Source of the DNA: a virus
DNA: 29,325 nt
IMG/VR virus record: IMGVR_UViG_3300046817_000520
Span: 1-29,325 of that record
Direction: 5' to 3' (one strand)
The notes below the pieces were generated by a model that made no database searches, was not told the DNA's origin, and saw nothing but the letters and a program-made list of their open reading frames with translations. A program made the translations under genes and the position numbers. Below are positions 16,007-21,856 of the stretch, in pieces; position 1 is the stretch's first letter; each line of letters begins with the position of its first letter.

Positions 16007-16093
16007 TCAATGCTTCTCCTCCTCGCACCGGATGCACTTGCCGGCGACGACGATTGCCCCGCAGATGGGGCAGTGCCCTATATTTTGACCCAC
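16007..16093 (-). CDS. Mini zinc ribbon (28 aa, GTG start)
   Basis: GTG 16093 opens VGQNIGHCPICGAIVVAG then KCIRCEEEKH. Cys8, Cys11, Cys20 and Cys23 make two CxxC knuckles, a minimal zinc ribbon. GAGGGG precedes the GTG by about 8 nt, and the frame overlaps the end of the 96-aa gene by 16 nt. The compact Cys pattern favours a genuine gene; function unknown. Confidence 0.55.
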   Translation of the reverse strand: MGQNIGHCPICGAIVVAGKCIRCEEEKH

Positions 16094-16368
16094 AGCCCGT
16101 TCCCCTCCACGGCAAAGCGATCGAACTCCGCCCGGTTCTTCTCCCAAACAACCATCTGGTCCTCGGTCAACCCCTCCCCCCCATAATGCTCGCCCTTGAT
16201 CATCGGGGTATGCCCACCGAACGGAACCATGTCGGTCGCCCGCGAGACGATGCGGATGTCGTCTTTCCTCTCGGTCACGTAGCGGAGCCTTGCGATGCCG
16301 GTCCACCCTCGGGACAGGGCCTCGTCGATCCCCTGCTGCTCGGTCGGGGCTATCAGGTACGCGATCAT
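16078..16368 (-). CDS. Unknown 96-aa protein in glycan cluster
   Basis: The start at ATG 16368 overlaps the TPR/GT gene stop as ATGA. The 96-residue protein begins MIAYLIAPTEQQGIDEAL, continues with IARLRYVTERKDDIRIVSRA, and ends in an acidic region plus GNGLWVKI. I recognise no family; predicted mixed alpha/beta. Confidence 0.6.
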   Translation of the reverse strand: MIAYLIAPTEQQGIDEALSRGWTGIARLRYVTERKDDIRIVSRATDMVPFGGHTPMIKGEHYGGEGLTEDQMVVWEKNRAEFDRFAVEGNGLWVKI

Positions 16369-17642
16369 CCCACCATCCTCCGCAAATCCCCATCGACCCT
16401 CGCCATCACGTCGGCCCAATCCTCGTCGAGCGAGCGCCTATATATAACGTGTGTCGAATACCAGCCCGTATTGCCCTCATAGCCCCAGCGAAAGTCCCGG
16501 CCCCGCTGGTTTACCAGCAGCCAACACGGAACCCCCATCGCCCCGGCTAAATGCCCAACAGCGGTATCGACGCAGATCACCAGGTCCAGCCCCGCAATGA
16601 TTTTGGCCGTATCGAGCATGTTTGTGATCTCAGGCGACCGATCGAGGATCAGTCCATGCGCAGCCATGTCGGCCATCTGCGAATCCCCCACCTGGAGGCT
16701 GTGGACCTCGATGCCCGGTATCTCGGTGAGCCTCAGCCAATAGGCCAAAGGGCAATCCCGATTGTGGCTCTGCTCGTGCGTCTGACTGCCGGACCATGCG
16801 ATGCCGACACGACAACGGCTCGGCCTATCGTGCCGCTGCTCAAAGAGCGGGCCGAGATACTGCCCCTCATCCCCCGGCCCGCCCAATCCCAAAGCCACCG
16901 GCAGGCTCATCAACGGCGACCACGCCTCGACATCACCAGGAAGAACCCTCGGCAACGGGTAAGCCGTCACGTTGCCCGGCAGCCCTGCCGCATCTGCCGA
17001 CAGCGCGTAAACCTCGCGCTGTATATATAACGTCACCCGATCGGCAAACTTGGCCGCTTGGGCAACCCACCTGAGCGCCATGATCGTATCGCCCAGGCCC
17101 TGCTCGGCCTCCAGATAAAGATGCCCAACCCGCTCCCCCCGCCAAAGGGGCCACGGCCGACTCAAAAACTCCGGCAGCTTGTACGCAAACCGATGCTCGT
17201 ATTCCGCCCAACCCTCCGCCCATTCCCCCGCACTCATCAGCGCAAACGACAGCGCCACATGGTTGATCGCCTCACCTGGACCGCACTCGACCCCACGGCG
17301 GCCAGCCCGGATCGCACTGTCCGGCCAGCCCAGCGCCCCGTAAACCTGCGATAGCAGAGCATGGGGCGTGCCCTCATCTCCCTTTACGGAGATCGCCGCC
17401 CTTAACCGGGCCATCGCCTCCACGCTCCGCCCCACCTGATGCAACGCCCAACCCAAATTCGTCAAAGCCCGGTAATTCCCCCCATCCCCCCCAACCGCTC
17501 GGGCAAAACACCCCGCCGCACTCCCCCAATACTTCCTGTCCGCCAGCAAACAACCCAGCCGATACCAGTCCTCCGCATCCCCACCAGATAAAACCAAACT
17601 CGCTAAATGCTGATATTCCCGGCTGTCCTGACGCTCATCCAT
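16365..17642 (-). CDS. TPR plus GT9-like glycosyltransferase fusion (425 aa)
   Basis: Residues about 24-150 form helical TPR repeats (YRLGCLLADRKYWGSAAGCF, ALTNLGWALHQVGRSVEAMA, and more). The C-terminal part resembles GT9/heptosyltransferase-like proteins: EQGLGDTIMALRWV, RVGIAWSGSQTH, and VICVDTAVGHLAGAMGVPCW. This fusion is common in alphaproteobacterial glycan loci, and the reaction is likely sugar transfer. It heads the glycan genes, overlapping the 66-aa zinc-knuckle gene by 8 nt and the next gene by ATGA. Donor and acceptor are unknown. Confidence 0.75.
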   Translation of the reverse strand: MDERQDSREYQHLASLVLSGGDAEDWYRLGCLLADRKYWGSAAGCFARAVGGDGGNYRALTNLGWALHQVGRSVEAMARLRAAISVKGDEGTPHALLSQVYGALGWPDSAIRAGRRGVECGPGEAINHVALSFALMSAGEWAEGWAEYEHRFAYKLPEFLSRPWPLWRGERVGHLYLEAEQGLGDTIMALRWVAQAAKFADRVTLYIQREVYALSADAAGLPGNVTAYPLPRVLPGDVEAWSPLMSLPVALGLGGPGDEGQYLGPLFEQRHDRPSRCRVGIAWSGSQTHEQSHNRDCPLAYWLRLTEIPGIEVHSLQVGDSQMADMAAHGLILDRSPEITNMLDTAKIIAGLDLVICVDTAVGHLAGAMGVPCWLLVNQRGRDFRWGYEGNTGWYSTHVIYRRSLDEDWADVMARVDGDLRRMVG

Positions 17643-17835
17643 CCGACTTGGACCTCCCCCGCCTAACCGCCGCCCTCATCGAGTCCCGCCGCTTGTCACA
17701 CGAAGCACATACCCCCCTCGGCGCCAACCAAGGCACATGCCCACCAACAGGAACCGGATACGCCACGGGAACCGGCTTTACCCGCCCACAAACACACTCC
17801 CGCTTCCCACAGACCCAACACATCGGGCTATCCAT
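17635..17835 (-). CDS. Zinc-knuckle protein B (66 aa)
   Basis: I start it at ATG 17835, which overlaps the upstream gene by 8 nt. Cys6, Cys9, Cys14 and Cys16 (MCWVCGKRECVCG), and Cys43 and Cys46 (VCASCDKRR), form two metal knuckles joined by a Pro/Val-rich linker. The C-terminal pattern CASCDKRR...AAVRRGR is shared with the gene just upstream (CEYCDRRR...AAMRRAR), so these are tandem paralogues. Likely nucleic-acid or protein binding; function unknown. Confidence 0.65.
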   Translation of the reverse strand: MDSPMCWVCGKRECVCGRVKPVPVAYPVPVGGHVPWLAPRGVCASCDKRRDSMRAAVRRGRSKSDG

Positions 17836-18097
17836 CCGCCCTGGCCCTCCGCATCGCCGCCGCCCCATAAGCCCGGCGCCGGTCGCAGTACTCGCACTCC
17901 CCAGGCGGCGCTATCAACCGCTTGGCCCCCGTCGCCGGAATCGAACCGGCTGTTCGGCCGAGATCGCCACCCGATTGAGGAGCGCTAGCATCCTCCTGTC
18001 GCCTCGGGCGCGGCGGCTTTGCACCAGCACGGGGTAAACCCTTGCACAGACCCAACGGGTGACGCTCGCCACATATCCTGCACTTCTGAGCCAACAT
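17828..18097 (-). CDS. Zinc-knuckle protein A (89 aa), first gene of the long leftward operon
   Basis: ATG 18097 begins MLAQKCRICGERHPLGLCKG, with Cys6, Cys9 and Cys18. A basic, Pro/Ser-rich middle follows, then ECEYCDRRR (Cys68, Cys71) and a basic end. Three GTGATAACACA repeats lie within 50 nt upstream, so it is the natural first gene of a transcript running down to the capsid genes. It is a paralogue of protein B. The middle contains a tRNA T-arm-like string in the DNA, discussed under the rejected items. Confidence 0.6.
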   Translation of the reverse strand: MLAQKCRICGERHPLGLCKGLPRAGAKPPRPRRQEDASAPQSGGDLGRTAGSIPATGAKRLIAPPGECEYCDRRRAYGAAAMRRARADG

Positions 18098-18102
18098 GCC
18101 CC

Positions 18103-18145
18103 GTGATAACACAACGCCCGTGATAACACAACGCGTGATAACACA
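18103..18145. repeat. Three GTGATAACACA iterons ahead of the late/glycan operon
   Basis: Identical 11-mers occur at 18103-18113, 18120-18130 and 18135-18145 (spacing 17 and 15). Read leftward they are TGTGTTATCAC. TTGTGT of one copy and TATCAC of the next copy lie 17 nt apart, so the array itself resembles -35/-10 boxes. An operator or activator site for the leftward transcript is the likeliest role; an origin iteron is an alternative. Confidence 0.6.
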
Positions 18146-18396
18146 GGCAATCCGTTTTGATCCTGGGGGGCGCGAGGATGGGGGTAACGCAATCGATCAG
18201 CAGCCGCGTCCAATGGGGGTCACGGGCCACCCCGACCGACCGCCCCGAGGCCGCCCCGATCGGCTCGACCAGGCCGGCTCACCCCGTCAAACACCCTCCC
18301 GAGTGGGGAATGAATGGGGGAACGATCACCAAAAGCAACAGCAACACCGTTGATACTACTCACATATCTGGCGTTGTTATGCGGAGAGCATATCCG
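18146..18396. other. 251-nt stretch with no supported gene
   Basis: The frames here look like shadows, including a leftward frame starting 18230 whose translation contains repeated CYH from the iterons. A GC-rich stretch at 18230-18300 has no clear terminator with a T-run. It may be the long leader of the operon starting at 18097. Confidence 0.4.
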
Positions 18397-18714
18397 TCAT
18401 ATCGTCCTGACTGGAACCAGCAACCCCTCGCTGTTGCGAACCAACGTCCAGCTCTGTTTGGCGAGGAGCCGTTGGATACGCTCGAGCTCGAGGTCCGTCA
18501 TCTCTTGCGGAGGGATGGGTGGCTCTGTGGGGCAGCCGTCATAGCCCTTGGCGCCTGGCCTCTGGTAACGGCTGATGTGCCACCGGCCGCTGACGCTGAA
18601 CAGGAGCGCTAAACGGCGGTATTGCTCGCCTAGAGGCGGTGGCTTAGTGGGAGCAGACGAGGCTAACCCGCTCCCTAAATTACGCGCGCGTATGGCGCGA
18701 TACGCTCGCTGCAT
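18397..18714 (-). CDS. Unknown 105-aa protein
   Basis: Read from ATG 18714 (GTG 18720 possible), the product is basic at the N-terminus, Pro-rich centrally, and ends in a clear helix MTDLELERIQRLLAKQSWTL followed by VRNSEGLLVPV. A TTGACA-N18-CTAAAT box lies about 130 nt upstream on the same strand. The C-terminal 60 residues look protein-like; the first 40 are less convincing, and a shorter gene is possible. Confidence 0.45.
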   Translation of the reverse strand: MQRAYRAIRARNLGSGLASSAPTKPPPLGEQYRRLALLFSVSGRWHISRYQRPGAKGYDGCPTEPPIPPQEMTDLELERIQRLLAKQSWTLVRNSEGLLVPVRTI

Positions 18715-18840
18715 GGCCACTCGTTTTACGCTGTCATGGGACTACGAGATTGCATGGGCACGCTGCACGCAACAGCGTGATAGGATGAGGCTAGCACGGG
18801 GTTTTGTGCTGTTGGGCTGGGAATGGCGGCTTTGTTGACG

Positions 18841-18870
18841 ATTTAGGGGGTTGACAGGATTTGGTGTCAA
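18841..18870 (-). promoter_or_regulatory. Leftward sigma70-like promoter
   Basis: On the minus strand TTGACA (18870-18865) and CTAAAT (18846-18841) are separated by 18 nt. It would drive the 105-aa gene and possibly everything beyond. A GATTC (GANTC) lies at 18875-18879, just upstream of the -35. By-eye prediction. Confidence 0.4.
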
Positions 18871-18884
18871 CGTTGATTCAACGT
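18850..18884. promoter_or_regulatory. Two overlapping inverted repeats (operator-like)
   Basis: GTTGACA (18850-18856) pairs with TGTCAAC (18865-18871), and ACGTTGA-T-TCAACGT (18870-18884) is a perfect palindrome around a GATTC. They share a border and flank or overlap the leftward promoter and the end of the 68-aa gene. Either could be a repressor operator; the first could also be a weak RNA hairpin. Confidence 0.45.
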
Positions 18885-19084
18885 GTTGGTTGCCACCATT
18901 TTGCAGTCAGGCCGACGCCTTTTAGCTCATAGGCGATGTCTCGGGCCTCGTCGCTATTTGGGTCTGCGAAGGGTCTCGACCATGCGCCGGGTTGCCTACC
19001 GTGCGGGAGGAAGCCGGCAAGCAGGAACTCGTGATTGAGGGCGAGGGGAGCGTCGAAAACGACGAGGCGCGGCAAGTTGCTCAT
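18878..19084 (-). CDS. Unknown 68-aa protein
   Basis: ATG 19084 starts MSNLPRLVVFDAPLALNHEF and the product ends in DEARDIAYELKGVGLTAKWW. It has a beta strand start, a Gly/Pro-rich middle and a C-terminal helix. The stop lies in the palindromic element. No family recognised; small leftward control-region gene. Confidence 0.5.
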   Translation of the reverse strand: MSNLPRLVVFDAPLALNHEFLLAGFLPHGRQPGAWSRPFADPNSDEARDIAYELKGVGLTAKWWQPTR

Positions 19085-19108
19085 AGCCGTTAGTTTATCC
19101 GATTTGCG

Positions 19109-19264
19109 CTAGGCTAGCAACTCCCGCATGATGTCCCGCTGCCATGGGTAAACCTTGATCCCCATCGCCTTGAAGAACCGCATGGGATCATCCCGCATCT
19201 TTTGCAGACGAGCGGCGCGCTGGCGCAATCGCCGCGCATTCTCCCGAGAGTGCGCGTGCTTCAT
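19109..19264 (-). CDS. Small protein with terminase-N-like YPWQ segment (51 aa)
   Basis: ATG 19264 overlaps the stop of the next gene as ATGA. The 51-residue product is basic at the start (MKHAHSRENARRLRQRAARL), then DDPMRFFKAMGIKVYPWQRD and ends IMRELLA. The FF...YPWQ stretch resembles the adenine-binding beginning of large terminases or helicases, but nothing follows it. The final DIMRELLA is nearly the same as DVMRELLA at the end of the neighbour. Confidence 0.5.
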   Translation of the reverse strand: MKHAHSRENARRLRQRAARLQKMRDDPMRFFKAMGIKVYPWQRDIMRELLA

Positions 19265-19356
19265 GCCAATAGCTCCCGCATAACGTCCGGTGCGGCCGCG
19301 ATGGCGCGCAACCCCTCGTGAGCGTGAGGATATGCCTCGCCCAAAGTTGGCATCAT
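19261..19356 (-). CDS. Small protein ending MRELLA, start unclear (31 aa from first ATG)
   Basis: From ATG 19356 the frame gives MMPTLGEAYPHAHEGLRAIA through DVMRELLA. Protein-like sequence in the same frame continues upstream to about 19419 (DDDPAIEWLVPARKGGYPAR) but has no ATG, GTG or TTG; the frame lies +1 of the HTH gene there. Either the start is non-canonical, or it is made by a +1 shift at the HTH stop (GAG GGG CGA TGA), or only the short form is made. It is coupled by ATGA to the 51-aa gene. Confidence 0.4.
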   Translation of the reverse strand: MMPTLGEAYPHAHEGLRAIAAAPDVMRELLA

Positions 19357-19414
19357 CAGCCGGGCCGGATAGCCGCCTTTCCTAGCAGGGACAAGCCATT
19401 CGATAGCCGGATCA

Positions 19415-19591
19415 TCATCGCCCCTCTTGGTTGGCGAGCAGCTCGGCGATCCGCTCTGTCTGCCGACCGACCTGCGAATAGCCGTTAAGCTGGTGATCGA
19501 GCGCCGGCACCGACAGCGCCAACAACTCAGCAGCCCTCACCCGCGTCAGCCGACGCGCATCGATCCACGCTCGCAAATCGTCCTTTGTCAT
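19415..19591 (-). CDS. Cro/C1-like HTH protein (58 aa)
   Basis: The 58-residue product MTKDDLRAWIDARRLTRVRA... has a helix-turn-helix: RRLTRVRAAELLALSVPALD, then HQLNGYSQVGRQTERIAEL. This is the Cro/C1-type repressor arrangement. It opens the leftward control genes, opposite the rightward small-gene array, with shared GCTATCAGAT repeats between them. It is the best candidate for the regulator of that switch, though the ribosome site is weak. Confidence 0.65.
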   Translation of the reverse strand: MTKDDLRAWIDARRLTRVRAAELLALSVPALDHQLNGYSQVGRQTERIAELLANQEGR

Positions 19592-19718
19592 AAGCGCACC
19601 GTATCATGGCTGGCTATCAGATAGATATGCGTTGACCGCATGTCTGACCGTCACATTGATAGGTTGCCATGCTATCAGATTGAGGATTACTCTCTCGTCA
19701 TCGACAACGGAGGCCAAC
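19592..19718. promoter_or_regulatory. Divergent control region with GCTATCAGAT repeats
   Basis: The 127 nt between the leftward HTH gene and the rightward gene at 19719 hold GCTATCAGAT at 19613-19622 and 19671-19680, with an inverted TGATAG half-site at 19657-19662. These are likely operators for a small repressor. TTGACC (19632) and TTGCCA (19664) are possible -35 boxes, but I see no convincing -10. Confidence 0.5.
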
Positions 19719-19910
19719 ATGGCGAAGATCAAGCTCACACGGGATCAGAAAGCGGCGCTGAAGGAGTATGAGTTCCGGCTGCGCGAGGAAGACCGCTATC
19801 TCGGCAGCGTCTTCGTGACCCCGATGGGGCAGCGCAATATCGAGGCGAAGACCAAGATCGCCTTCGACCGATGCCGCTCGCTCGGGATGACCCACGAGCA
19901 CGGCCTTTAA
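19719..19910 (+). CDS. Unknown 63-aa protein, first of the rightward array
   Basis: I start it at ATG 19719 (MAKIKLTRDQKAALKEYEFR...) because AACGGAGG precedes it, rather than the longer frame from 19632. The product is charged and helical (LREEDRYLGSVFVTP, later EAKTKIAFDRCRSLGM). No family recognised. It carries the first copy of the array leader. Confidence 0.65.
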   Translation: MAKIKLTRDQKAALKEYEFRLREEDRYLGSVFVTPMGQRNIEAKTKIAFDRCRSLGMTHEHGL

Positions 19911-19938
19911 TCGTCATCGACAACGGGAGCACACAGTC

Positions 19939-20232
19939 ATGGCAAACACGATCGACACCGTAGGCAAGGCAGAGCGGGCCGCGATGCTCACTCAGAGCTT
20001 CGACAGCGCCATCAACGATCCGGCCAAGGCAGGCAAGCTCGCCGGCCGCAAGCTGACATTCGGCCTCTATCGCCGGTATGCCGTTTACCCTGTCCACACT
20101 CGCTTTGATCGCGTCTGCTGGATGGTCGCAGACGCCGACATCGACGACAACGGTATGCCCGGCATCATCCGGCAGGAAGATACGCCGCAAGCCGCCCTCG
20201 CCGGGTTTGTGTTTCCGCCATTCGCAGAATAG
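19939..20232 (+). CDS. Unknown 97-aa protein
   Basis: ATG 19939 follows ACAACGGGAG. The N-terminal half is helical (AERAAMLTQSFDSAINDPAK). The C-terminal half is beta-rich with FGLYRRYAVYPVHTRFDRVC, MVADADIDDNGMPG and a final FVFPPFAE. Function unknown. A GC hairpin follows before the next gene. Confidence 0.65.
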   Translation: MANTIDTVGKAERAAMLTQSFDSAINDPAKAGKLAGRKLTFGLYRRYAVYPVHTRFDRVCWMVADADIDDNGMPGIIRQEDTPQAALAGFVFPPFAE

Positions 20233-20253
20233 CACAAACCGCCACCCCCGACA

Positions 20254-20280
20254 GCCCGCATGGATCATCCCAGCGGGCTT
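20254..20280 (+). repeat. AGCCCGC-N13-GCGGGCT hairpin, copy 1
   Basis: A 7-bp perfect stem with a 13-nt loop lies between genes, followed by TTAAGGGGTC and then the start-associated box 14 nt later. It lacks a T-run, so a simple terminator is doubtful. The same module recurs at 21471-21497. Confidence 0.6.
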
Positions 20281-20317
20281 AAGGGGTCGAGAGCATCGAC
20301 AACGGGAGCGCCGGACA

Positions 20318-20569
20318 ATGACCTTCTGGAATGTAAAGCCCAACCCAACCACCCCCGACACGATCGAGCCGACAACCCTCGCCGTCGAAAGCGAGGAGCG
20401 CCGATGGGCGACCGGGCGCGGCTATTGCGTCGAAGCCAGGACGGCGGAAGACGCCCGCAAGATCGTGCGCGATTACAACTTCACCATGCGCGGCTATGAC
20501 CTGGCCGAAGATCGCGCCGTCATCCTCGCATCGCGGCAAAAGGTGATCGTTCTGAGCCGCGCAGCCTAA
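20318..20569 (+). CDS. Unknown 83-aa protein
   Basis: ATG 20318 lies 9 nt after the ACAACGGGAG box; longer frames to the left run through other genes. The product starts MTFWNVKPNPTTPDTIEPTT and continues RTAEDARKIVRDYNFTMRGY and AVILASRQKVIVLSRAA. It is mixed alpha/beta. No family recognised. Confidence 0.6.
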   Translation: MTFWNVKPNPTTPDTIEPTTLAVESEERRWATGRGYCVEARTAEDARKIVRDYNFTMRGYDLAEDRAVILASRQKVIVLSRAA

Positions 20570-20590
20570 CCGACAACGGGAGCACGATAG

Positions 20591-20833
20591 ATGACCAAAT
20601 GGCATATTCGCGACGACCTCAACCATGGGCGGGCCGCTTGCTCTCCGCTCAGTTCACGTGATCTCGTCATCTCTATTGAGGACTGGATCGGCCGCATCCC
20701 CAGCGATCAGTGCGCCAAATGCGCCAAGGCGGCAAAACACAGGATCGCCACCGCAACCGCAGACAAACGCCGCCAGCAAGCCTTCGACGATGCCAACGCA
20801 CGCCACCCGCTGCCCATCTCCGGCGCAGCCTAA
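20591..20833 (+). CDS. Unknown 80-aa protein with Cys pair
   Basis: ATG 20591 follows the box at 20573. The product (MTKWHIRDDLNHGRAACSPL...) contains SDQCAKCAKAAKHRIATATA, one CxxC, with a third Cys at 17. It may bind a metal, but the pattern is incomplete. Basic helical C-terminal part. Confidence 0.6.
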   Translation: MTKWHIRDDLNHGRAACSPLSSRDLVISIEDWIGRIPSDQCAKCAKAAKHRIATATADKRRQQAFDDANARHPLPISGAA

Positions 20834-20860
20834 CCACACCACACAACGGGAGCCAAAACC

Positions 20861-21004
20861 ATGCGTCAGGAATTTATCGAGTGCACCAGCCGCTCAACCG
20901 CCGCCCGGCGCGCCCCTTGGGCCGCCGTCATTGCCAAGGTCGAGGGTGGTTACATCGCCTTTGAGAGCAGCCACGACTACCGCGTTTGGCGTGCACAGCG
21001 CTGA
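20861..21004 (+). CDS. Unknown 47-aa protein
   Basis: ATG 20861 follows CACAACGGGAGCC. The short product (MRQEFIECTSRSTAARRAPW..., then VIAKVEGGYIAFESSHDYRV) has a beta hairpin look. Its stop begins the 22-base leader repeat of the next gene. The length is small, but the shared leader and clean spacing support it. Confidence 0.6.
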   Translation: MRQEFIECTSRSTAARRAPWAAVIAKVEGGYIAFESSHDYRVWRAQR

Positions 21005-21029
21005 TCCTACCACACAACGGGAGCCTCAA

Positions 21030-21227
21030 ATGATCGAAATGGAATACATGCTGGCCGACAGCGCCGACGAGTGCGAGCGCGCGGCCCGGTTTATCCGCAA
21101 TCAGACACCCGAAACGCTGCGGGCTTGGGCCGCTCGGATCGAAAGCGGGTTTGCGCCGAACGGCGTTTGCCTGCCCGCGATGGGACTGGAGCGCGCCGCC
21201 GCCAATCTGCGAACCTACCGCCCCTGA
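21030..21227 (+). CDS. Unknown 65-aa helical protein
   Basis: ATG 21030 follows the box at 21014. The product (MIEMEYMLADSADECERAAR...) is mostly helical with acidic patches and ends ERAAANLRTYRP. No recognised family. Confidence 0.65.
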   Translation: MIEMEYMLADSADECERAARFIRNQTPETLRAWAARIESGFAPNGVCLPAMGLERAAANLRTYRP

Positions 21228-21255
21228 TCCTACCACACAACGGGAGTACCTGACT

Positions 21256-21450
21256 ATGACCTACACCGAGGACAAAGACGCCATCATCGCCGAAGCCGAG
21301 CGCCTGCACGGAGGCGATGACGTTATGATTGACGGTGCGCCGCAACCCGAAGTCACCTACGGCGCGGATGGCGCATGGGTGCAAGCTTGGGTCCGTGTCC
21401 CTTGGGACCGCAACGCGCGGGCCGAGAAGCTGCTCGCCGGCGCCGCCTAG
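21256..21450 (+). CDS. Unknown 64-aa protein
   Basis: ATG 21256 follows the second copy of the identical 22-base leader. The product (MTYTEDKDAIIAEAERLHGG...) has a helix, then a beta part with GADGAWVQAWVRVPW, and ends in a short Lys/Arg helix. No family recognised. Confidence 0.65.
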   Translation: MTYTEDKDAIIAEAERLHGGDDVMIDGAPQPEVTYGADGAWVQAWVRVPWDRNARAEKLLAGAA

Positions 21451-21470
21451 CCTCACCCGCTCACCCTACC

Positions 21471-21497
21471 AGCCCGCTCGGGAAGCCGCAGCGGGCT
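21471..21497 (+). repeat. AGCCCGC-N13-GCGGGCT hairpin, copy 2
   Basis: The 7-bp stem and 13-nt loop length match copy 1 at 20254, while the loop sequence differs. TTAGGGAGTC follows, and the variant box CAACAGGAG begins 15 nt later. Keeping stem, loop length and flank in two places suggests a conserved element. Confidence 0.6.
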
Positions 21498-21526
21498 TAG
21501 GGAGTCAGGAGCAACAGGAGATCGAG

Positions 21527-21856
21527 ATGACCACCTTTCGCGCCCGTGTGTTCGAGAACAAGGACGGCAACCGTTATCTCGTCAAGGGCTTCTGGTACAG
21601 CGATGATGCCCCAGAGGCCGGCATGGGATCAATGCTCACCTGCATGACCGAGAGCATGTTGTTTAGCGTCGTGATCGGCGCCAAGCCCACCGGATGGCTC
21701 GACGTTGAGGCCGACGAGGCGGGGCATGGCACAATCGAGCATTTCCCCTATCGGCTGACCGGCCGGCAGTTTGCCAATGGCTCCGTTGACGTGATGCTGA
21801 TCGGCGGCCCGCTGTTCGATCAGGAGATGGCCGCTCACGCAGGAGCTACCCCATGA
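21527..21856 (+). CDS. Unknown 109-aa protein
   Basis: ATG 21527 follows the variant CAACAGGAG box. The product (MTTFRARVFENKDGNRYLVK...) is beta-rich with YSDDAPEAGMGSMLTCMTES and VDVMLIGGPLFDQEMAA. Its stop overlaps the next start as ATGA. It is the largest member of the array apart from the last gene; function unknown. Confidence 0.65.
   Translation: MTTFRARVFENKDGNRYLVKGFWYSDDAPEAGMGSMLTCMTESMLFSVVIGAKPTGWLDVEADEAGHGTIEHFPYRLTGRQFANGSVDVMLIGGPLFDQEMAAHAGATP

Noticed and set aside
17925-17955. tRNA-like T-arm on the minus strand (GCCGG-TTCGATT-CCGGC followed by seven bases, G and CCA)
   Set aside because: A matching acceptor strand CCCCGTC is not found at tRNA distance (the nearest CCCCGTG gives a 108-nt span with one mismatch), and no proper D or anticodon arm forms. 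It lies within the 89-aa coding frame. It could be a chance or a remnant; tRNAscan would settle it.
18103-18145. Short repeats considered as a CRISPR array
   Set aside because: Units are 11 bp with 4-6 bp between them, far too short for CRISPR repeats and spacers, and no cas genes are present.
18713-18838. Rightward 41-codon frame MATRFTLSWDYEIAWARCTQ...
   Set aside because: It looks protein-like but has no ribosome site and overlaps the end of a leftward gene; evidence is too weak to list it as a gene.
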